This document shows positions 5,317 through 5,440 of a stretch of 5,440 nt of DNA, one piece after another. Position numbers and translations under genes: made by a program. Under the pieces are notes generated by a model. It saw nothing but the letters and a program-made list of their open reading frames with translations. It was not told the DNA's origin and searched no databases. Every line of letters begins with the position of its first letter. The first letter of the stretch is position 1. The DNA is from Planctomycetota bacterium (GTDB lineage: Bacteria > Planctomycetota > Phycisphaerae > WQYP01), in NCBI GenBank assembly GCA_021818565.1, contig JAKATV010000228.1, positions 1 through 5,440 of the forward strand. Reading direction: 5' to 3'.

Positions 5317-5347
5317 AGTGTTCTGTCACGCTAGTGCTCTGTCACGC
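5317..5347. repeat. Tandem 15-mer at the possible edge of an insertion sequence
   Basis: AGTGTTCTGTCACGC (5317-5331) and AGTGCTCTGTCACGC (5333-5347) differ by one base and are separated by one base. Words like AGTGTTCTGTCAC resemble, from memory, terminal repeats of some insertion sequences in environmental bacteria. No database was checked. The second copy runs directly into the small palindrome CCTAA-ATA-TTAGG (5347-5359). Confidence 0.55.
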
Positions 5348-5359
5348 CTAAATATTAGG
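5347..5359. repeat. Short palindrome CCTAA-ATA-TTAGG
   Basis: This is a perfect 5-base stem around a 3-base centre, directly after the second 15-mer. It may be a transposase or regulator site upstream of the partial ORF, or chance. Confidence 0.3.
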
Positions 5360-5408
5360 ATTGACGGAGGGCCAGGGGGCTGTGGGCGCGAAGCGAGGAG
5401 GATTGTGT

Positions 5409-5440
5409 ATGGGAACATACATTGACGACGAGCGACAAAG
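5409..5440 (+). CDS. Start of an unidentified ORF, possibly a transposase (partial)
   Basis: ATG at 5409 is preceded by a near-ideal ribosome binding site AGGAGG (5396-5401) with a 7-base gap. Ten codons are visible (M-G-T-Y-I-D-D-E-R-Q) before the window ends. They are too few to identify a family. The strong start and the repeat structures just upstream are the reasons for proposing a transposase. Confidence 0.5.
   Translation, partial: MGTYIDDERQ

Larger units (their letters stand above)
5317..5440 (+). mobile_element. Possible left end of an insertion sequence, cut by the window edge
   Basis: The tandem 15-mer, a palindrome, a short leader and an ORF start with a strong ribosome site follow each other in about 120 bases, the layout of the left end of an IS with its transposase gene. 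The second end and the transposase motifs would lie beyond the window. Neither target duplication nor family can be determined, so this is an inference from layout. Confidence 0.35.

Overview
This 5.4 kb bacterial chromosomal window of moderate GC holds four clearly recognisable genes separated by gene-poor stretches with signs of decay and mobility. The origin is an inference. The gene style (a long COX15/CtaA, a VapBC-like pair of a type common in Planctomycetota and Cyanobacteria, and dispersed 'CGCAAAGG'-type repeats between genes) suggests an aerobic member of the Planctomycetota or a relative. No rRNA or tRNA is present to confirm it.

Layout from left to right. Bases 1-341 are the C-terminal end of an RND-family efflux pump on the + strand. 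Bases 342-672 hold one doubtful small ORF, then a promoter-like site and a small palindrome. Bases 673-1072 hold a VapBC-like toxin-antitoxin remnant: an apparently intact antitoxin, overlapped by a PIN-domain toxin whose family similarity stops after about 36 residues. Bases 990-1306 have no credible gene and include a low-complexity block with three tandem 8-mers. On the minus strand, argB (N-acetylglutamate kinase) is followed by argF (ornithine carbamoyltransferase), 57 bases apart and read leftward as a likely operon. A 342-base divergent spacer with repeated TGCCAC motifs and a dyad separates argB from a + strand heme A synthase gene (ctaA/COX15 family). The encoded protein has an unusual four-helix N-terminal extension. 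A 78-residue lipoprotein gene follows 37 bases later. The right end (5317-5440) shows a tandem 15-mer, a small palindrome, a strong ribosome binding site and the first codons of an ORF that leaves the window. These may be the left end of an insertion sequence.

How the genes work together. ArgB and ArgF act at two steps of arginine biosynthesis; argD, which acts between them in the acetylated route, is not in between. ArgB carries the N-terminal helix signature of arginine-inhibited kinases, so feedback control is likely. The heme A synthase serves maturation of an aa3-type cytochrome oxidase, and the small lipoprotein may share its transcript. The RND fragment, the TA remnant and the possible IS are not functionally linked to these genes. 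I saw no clearly new multi-gene system. The points most worth a second look are the CtaA N-terminal extension, the truncated TA toxin beside a repeat block, and the repeat-rich argB/ctaA divergent promoter region.
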